This document shows positions 57,902 through 61,419 of a stretch of 61,419 nucleotides of DNA, piece after piece. The stretch spans positions 1 through 61,419 of the forward strand of contig CAZNRD010000015.1 in the NCBI GenBank assembly GCA_964575425.1, written 5' to 3'. The stretch's first letter is position 1, and every line of letters starts with the position of its first letter. Source of the DNA: DATEAV01 sp964575425. Its GTDB lineage: Bacteria; Chloroflexota; Anaerolineae; Anaerolineales; E44-bin32. The notes below the pieces were generated by a model. It did not search any database and was not told where the DNA came from. It saw only the letters and a program-made list of their open reading frames with translations. The position numbers and the translations under genes are program-made.

Positions 57902-58735
57902 CTACCGCGAGGGGAGCCCCTCCGGGAGGGAGGGGAAGTTGATGATGACCAAGACGATGCGCAGCCGGTCGAAATCGACGACGGGCTGGATAGCAGCCTG
58001 CTGGAAGATCTCGTAGTCGCGCCGACGCACGCTCACCACCTGGCCCACCGGGATAGTAGGAGGATAGCCACTGCCCAAACCGGATGTGACCACCAACTCG
58101 TCGGGAGTCACGTGCGCGTCCTGGCCGATGAGATCGACCCACAGTTCTCCGTTCGGCTGAGCGGCCGTGACTCCCTCGGCGCGCGATGTCTGCAGCCGCA
58201 CGTTGACCGCAGCCTCGGGATCGATGATCAGCTGAACCCGCGACACTGTCGGATAGACCTCCACCAGACGTCCGACCAGGCCGCGCTCGGTGACCACCGG
58301 CATCCCCCGCATCAGCCCGGCATTGGAGCCGCTGCCGATCCAGATGGAACGCAGGAAGGGGCTGACATCCTGCCCCACGACGTTGGCAGCCAGGTAGCGG
58401 TTCTCCGGCCGGGTGCGGGCGTAGTTGAGGAGCGCCGACAGCACCTCGACTTCGGCCACCTGCTCCTGCAGTCGGATGACCTCCTGCTGCAGCCGCGCCA
58501 CCTCGGCCTCGAGCTCCGCGTTGCGCTGGATCAAGCCGCTGACGTCGCGGGGCACGGTGGCGAAGTCGCGCACGGCGGCCACGCGCGCTGCAATCCACCC
58601 CTGCAGCTGGGACATCGGCCGCAGGGCCAGCCCGCGCGCTGGGTCGAGGAACCCGGCAAGGCTGAGCACCAGCAGGCCCGTGGCCAGCAGTACGAAGGAT
58701 AGAACGGTCATGCTGCGAGCAGGAGGACGATTCAT
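57902..58735 (-). CDS. mreC: Rod-shape determining protein MreC
   Basis: 277 residues: a membrane helix (about 8-30), a coiled coil (about 65-105, NAELEAEVARLQQEVIRL), and a beta-rich outside domain with GLMRGMPVVTERGLVGRL and VVTSGLGSGYPPTIPVG. It links MreB to the PBP2/RodA machinery. ATG 58735 lacks a clear ribosome site, so translation may depend on upstream reading. Confidence 0.95.
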   Translation of the reverse strand: MNRPPARSMTVLSFVLLATGLLVLSLAGFLDPARGLALRPMSQLQGWIAARVAAVRDFATVPRDVSGLIQRNAELEAEVARLQQEVIRLQEQVAEVEVLSALLNYARTRPENRYLAANVVGQDVSPFLRSIWIGSGSNAGLMRGMPVVTERGLVGRLVEVYPTVSRVQLIIDPEAAVNVRLQTSRAEGVTAAQPNGELWVDLIGQDAHVTPDELVVTSGLGSGYPPTIPVGQVVSVRRRDYEIFQQAAIQPVVDFDRLRIVLVIINFPSLPEGLPSR

Positions 58736-58779
58736 GGAAGGAGGGCGATCCAGGCGTGCGCGGCCATGAGCCTGCGGCC

Positions 58780-59838
58780 TCAGGCGCTGCCGTACTGCAG
58801 GCCGACGATGTAGCGGGAGTTGCGGTCGAACGCGTCCAGCAGCATGCCGGCCCCGCGCGCCACGCACGTCATTGGCTCCTCGGCCAACCAGATTCGCATG
58901 CGCAGGTCATTGCTGAGCCGCTCGACGAGCCCCTGGAGCTGCGATCCGCCGCCCGCCAGGCAGATGCCCGTCTCCATCAAATCGGCGATCAACTCCGGCG
59001 GAACCTCGTCAATCGCGTCTCGGATGGTGTCGATGATGACCTTCAGCGACCCCGAAAGCGCCTCGCGCACCTCGACCGATGAGACTTCGATCGCCTCCGG
59101 CAGCCCGCTGACCAGGTTGCGGCCTCGCAGCGTGAGGGTCTTCTCTTCCTTCAGTGGATAGGCTGAGCCGATGGCGATCTTGGTCCGCTCCGCCATGCGC
59201 TCGCCGATGAGGATGTTGTACTTGTTGCGGACGTACTCGATGATGTCCTGGTCCATCTCATCGCCAGCGACGCGCAGCGAGCGGGTGACGACCACTCCAC
59301 CCATCGAGAAGACCGCCATCTCGGTCGTGCCGCCGCCGATGTCGACGATCATCGAGCCGCGCACTTCGGCGATGGGCAGCATGGCCCCCAACGCCGCCGC
59401 CGTCGGCTCTTCGATGAGGAAAGCCTCCCTTGCCCCGGCAGCCATCGTAGCGTCGTACACTGCCCGCTTCTCGACCTCGGTAGCCCCGGTGGGAATACCC
59501 ACCACCACCCTTGGCCGGGGGACGGGAACGATGCTCTGCTCATGGGCCTTGCCGATGAAGTACTCGAGCATGGCCTCCGTGACGTCGAACTCGGAGATCA
59601 CCCCGTCGCGCAGCGGGCGAATGGCGACGACGTTGGCCGGCGTGCGACCGACCATCTCCTTGGCCTCGGCGCCGATGGCCAGAATGCGCTTGGTCTTCTT
59701 CTCCATCGCAACCCAGGACGGCTCGTTGATCACAATGCCCTTGCCGCGCACGTTGACCAGGGTGTTGGCCGTGCCCAGGTCGATGCCGATGTCCAGGGAG
59801 AAGAGCCCCAGCAGCCAGTTGAGCGGATTGAAGCCCAA
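58780..59838 (-). CDS. mreB: Rod-shape determining actin homologue MreB
   Basis: A 352-residue actin fold. Phosphate 1 DIGIDLGTANTLV, phosphate 2 VDIGGGTTEMAV, and the adenosine motif CLAGGGSQLQGL are present. It forms membrane filaments that guide wall synthesis. The start is TTG 59838 with AGGAGG 9 bases upstream; GTG 59889 is rejected because the -10 TATACT (59885-59880) overlaps it. First gene of the shape/division cluster, divergent from tilS. Confidence 0.95.
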   Translation of the reverse strand: MGFNPLNWLLGLFSLDIGIDLGTANTLVNVRGKGIVINEPSWVAMEKKTKRILAIGAEAKEMVGRTPANVVAIRPLRDGVISEFDVTEAMLEYFIGKAHEQSIVPVPRPRVVVGIPTGATEVEKRAVYDATMAAGAREAFLIEEPTAAALGAMLPIAEVRGSMIVDIGGGTTEMAVFSMGGVVVTRSLRVAGDEMDQDIIEYVRNKYNILIGERMAERTKIAIGSAYPLKEEKTLTLRGRNLVSGLPEAIEVSSVEVREALSGSLKVIIDTIRDAIDEVPPELIADLMETGICLAGGGSQLQGLVERLSNDLRMRIWLAEEPMTCVARGAGMLLDAFDRNSRYIVGLQYGSA

Positions 59839-59879
59839 CGCCCGAGCCCTCCTAACGGGATTCAGGGAACCGGTCGTCG

Positions 59880-59885
59880 AGTATA
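59880..59885 (-). promoter_or_regulatory. -10 box TATACT for mreB
   Basis: TATACT (59885-59880). TTGACA (59915-59910) is on the same strand but 24 bases away, and TTGAGA (59905-59900) is 14 bases away, so the -35 is unresolved. Confidence 0.4.
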
Positions 59886-59934
59886 CCACACGCCCGCCAT
59901 CTCAAGTTATGTCAAAAGCTGTCGCCAGGTGGAA

Positions 59935-59943
59935 TGCTATAAT
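59935..59943 (+). promoter_or_regulatory. Extended -10 promoter of tilS
   Basis: TGCTATAAT (59935-59943) is an extended -10, ending 9 bases before ATG 59953, with no ribosome site between. A very short leader or leaderless message is expected. Confidence 0.5.
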
Positions 59944-59952
59944 CCCGCGTCG

Positions 59953-61398
59953 ATGGATCTCCTGCCGAGCGTGGCGGACTTCATCCGTCGCCACCAATTG
60001 CTTCGCCCTAAGGAACGGGTGGTGGCGGCCGTGTCAGGCGGGGCCGACAGTCTGTGCCTGCTCGACTGCTTGGCACGCCTGGGCTACGCCGTCGTCGTCG
60101 CCCATCTTGACCATCGGCTGCGGCCAGAGAGCCGCGACGATGCCGAATACACCCTGACCATCGCCCGGCACTACGAACTTCCGGCTGTGATGGCCCGCGA
60201 GGACGTGCGAGCCCTGGCACGCCGCGGCGTCTCCCTCGAACAGGCCGCCAGGCTTGTGCGATACCGGTTTCTGGTCCGGGCGGCGCGCGAGCATCGGGCC
60301 AGGGCCATCGCCACCGGTCACACGGCCGATGACCAGGCGGAAACTGTCCTCATGCACTTCCTGCGCGGGGCTGGCCCTGAGGGACTGCGAGGGATGCTGC
60401 CCTCGACCTCGCTGGATGACTGGTCGGACCTTCCGGGCGCGAGGGGCCTGCGGCTGATCCGGCCTCTGCTCGCCGTCACGCGGGACGAGACCGCTACCCA
60501 CTGCGCCGAACGCGGGCTAACTCCTCGCCATGACTCGTCCAACCTCGACCTGGCCTTCCTGCGCAATCGCCTGCGCCACAACCTCCTCCCGGCACTCGAG
60601 GAATACAACCCGGAAATCCGCACTGCACTTTGCCGGACCGGTCGTCTCATGTCGACCGTGGCCGAACTCCTCGATCGGCTGGTTGACGGCGCCTGGAATG
60701 CGGTCGTCCTGGAGGCAGGGCAAGGGGCGCTCGCGTTCCGAGTGGCTGCCTTCCGCGAGCAGCCCGAGGCATTGCAGCTGGCGCTGATCCGCAAGGTGGC
60801 AAGCCGCCTGAACCAGCAGGCTCGCGAATTCCCGCTGGCGGCCGTAGACCGCGCCCGGCAGTGGATCCTGTCTCCGCCGCGCGGCGGAAGGACCTCGCTG
60901 GGCGGAGGCCTGGAGCTGTGGCATGTCGGACAGCAGGTGGTGATCGCCTCGCCAGGCGCCGTCATTCTCCTGCCCGAGTTCCCACAATTGAGGTCGCTCA
61001 GGCCCAGGCGTTTGCCGCTGCCGGGAACTACCATGCTGGCCTCCGGCTGGAAGCTGGAAGCCTCGATCGCGGCGCCGGGAGAGCGCCAGCCCCTGTCCGA
61101 CCGGCGCTGCGTCGCCTTTGATGCCGACGAGCTGGAGGCCGGGCTGACCCTGCGCTCGCCCCGTCCCGGCGATCGGCTCGAGCCGATGGGAATGAGCGGG
61201 AGCACGAAGCTCTCCGACGTGTTCGTCAACCTGCATGTGCCGCGGATCACGCGTGAGCGTTGGCCTGTGGTGGCAGCGGGAGACCGTCTGCTCTGGGTGG
61301 TCGGGCTGCGGCGGTCATGCCATGCCCCCGTCGGGCGTCGAACGCGGCGGAGGCTGATGCTGCGCCTGGTGACGCCGGGCAAGACCGGACGGGCTTAA
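59953..61398 (+). CDS. tilS: tRNA(Ile)-lysidine synthase
   Basis: A 481-residue N-type ATP pyrophosphatase with P-loop VSGGADSLCLLD, then HLDHRLRPES, GHTADDQAETVLMHFLRG and RPLLAV, plus TilS substrate-binding and C-terminal domains. It converts C34 of the CAU-anticodon tRNA-Ile to lysidine so that AUA is read as Ile. Starts at ATG 59953. Confidence 0.95.
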   Translation: MDLLPSVADFIRRHQLLRPKERVVAAVSGGADSLCLLDCLARLGYAVVVAHLDHRLRPESRDDAEYTLTIARHYELPAVMAREDVRALARRGVSLEQAARLVRYRFLVRAAREHRARAIATGHTADDQAETVLMHFLRGAGPEGLRGMLPSTSLDDWSDLPGARGLRLIRPLLAVTRDETATHCAERGLTPRHDSSNLDLAFLRNRLRHNLLPALEEYNPEIRTALCRTGRLMSTVAELLDRLVDGAWNAVVLEAGQGALAFRVAAFREQPEALQLALIRKVASRLNQQAREFPLAAVDRARQWILSPPRGGRTSLGGGLELWHVGQQVVIASPGAVILLPEFPQLRSLRPRRLPLPGTTMLASGWKLEASIAAPGERQPLSDRRCVAFDADELEAGLTLRSPRPGDRLEPMGMSGSTKLSDVFVNLHVPRITRERWPVVAAGDRLLWVVGLRRSCHAPVGRRTRRRLMLRLVTPGKTGRA

Positions 61399-61419
61399 GC
61401 CGAAGGCTGATTGCGTTCA

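Noticed and set aside
1..61419. CRISPR arrays, rRNA genes, insertion sequences
   Set aside because: Both strands were read for regular repeats, transposase motifs and rRNA signatures; none was seen.

Overview
The window is a dense, GC-rich bacterial chromosome segment with no rRNA, prophage or CRISPR array. It most resembles a member of the Chloroflexota (Anaerolineae-like). This is an inference from a combination of features: a YvcK with an N-terminal membrane module, archaeal-type phosphoglycerate mutase, a TIGR01906-type membrane protein, multi-spanning YfhO/GT-C-like surface proteins, a single GluRS beside tRNA-Gln, and a rod-shape set without outer-membrane genes. Many genes start with GTG or TTG. 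Several have a -10 box only 6-7 bases before the start codon, which suggests leaderless mRNAs.

Layout. 1-2044: an orphan DUF47/PhoU-like gene and a tyrosine-recombinase-like gene that has lost most of its catalytic residues. 2390-9778: one copper/redox run: CsoR, CopZ, CopA, a CDF exporter, a Tat-exported L,D-transpeptidase, CcdA, TlpA and a glutaredoxin-DUF2085 fusion, behind a strong promoter with a candidate CsoR operator. 9915-12104: pgeF-yggS-yggT-yggU. 12155-15271 (minus): a membrane-anchored NACHT-type NTPase with HEAT-like repeats, paired with a coiled-coil/zinc-ribbon protein. 15352-26397: seven membrane proteins in tight series. They include two tandem copies of a GT-C-like + YfhO-like pair, and probably assemble or modify a cell-surface polymer.

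26428-34256: central glycolysis (apgM, yvcK, gap, pgk, a receptor-type Ser/Thr kinase, tpiA). 34300-38763 (minus): pgm, tatD, a polyprenyl diphosphate synthase, then decayed remains of a STAS/PP2C partner-switching pair, then upp. 39178-43883: rpsF-ssb-rpsR, a parvulin-type foldase, and a bifunctional RelA/SpoT. 44386-44631: a small Cys4 protein with an extremely acidic tail. 44815-50507 (minus): ftsY, prfB (with the programmed +1 frameshift), secG, an orphan peptide-binding protein, a two-S1-domain protein, arsC and a Cys-rich coiled-coil mini-protein. 50677-59838 (minus): a shape/division supercluster mreB-mreC-mreD-mrdA-minC-minD-minE-rodA followed by gltX and tRNA-Gln. 59953-61398: tilS, divergent from mreB.

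The points most worth following up are the duplicated GT-C/YfhO pairs, the NACHT + zinc-ribbon pair, the catalytically dead integrase, the recurrent leaderless promoters, the uORF-led acidic Cys4 protein, and the freshly decayed STAS/PP2C switch with a visible 4-bp duplication. Nothing here can be proven a new system from sequence alone.
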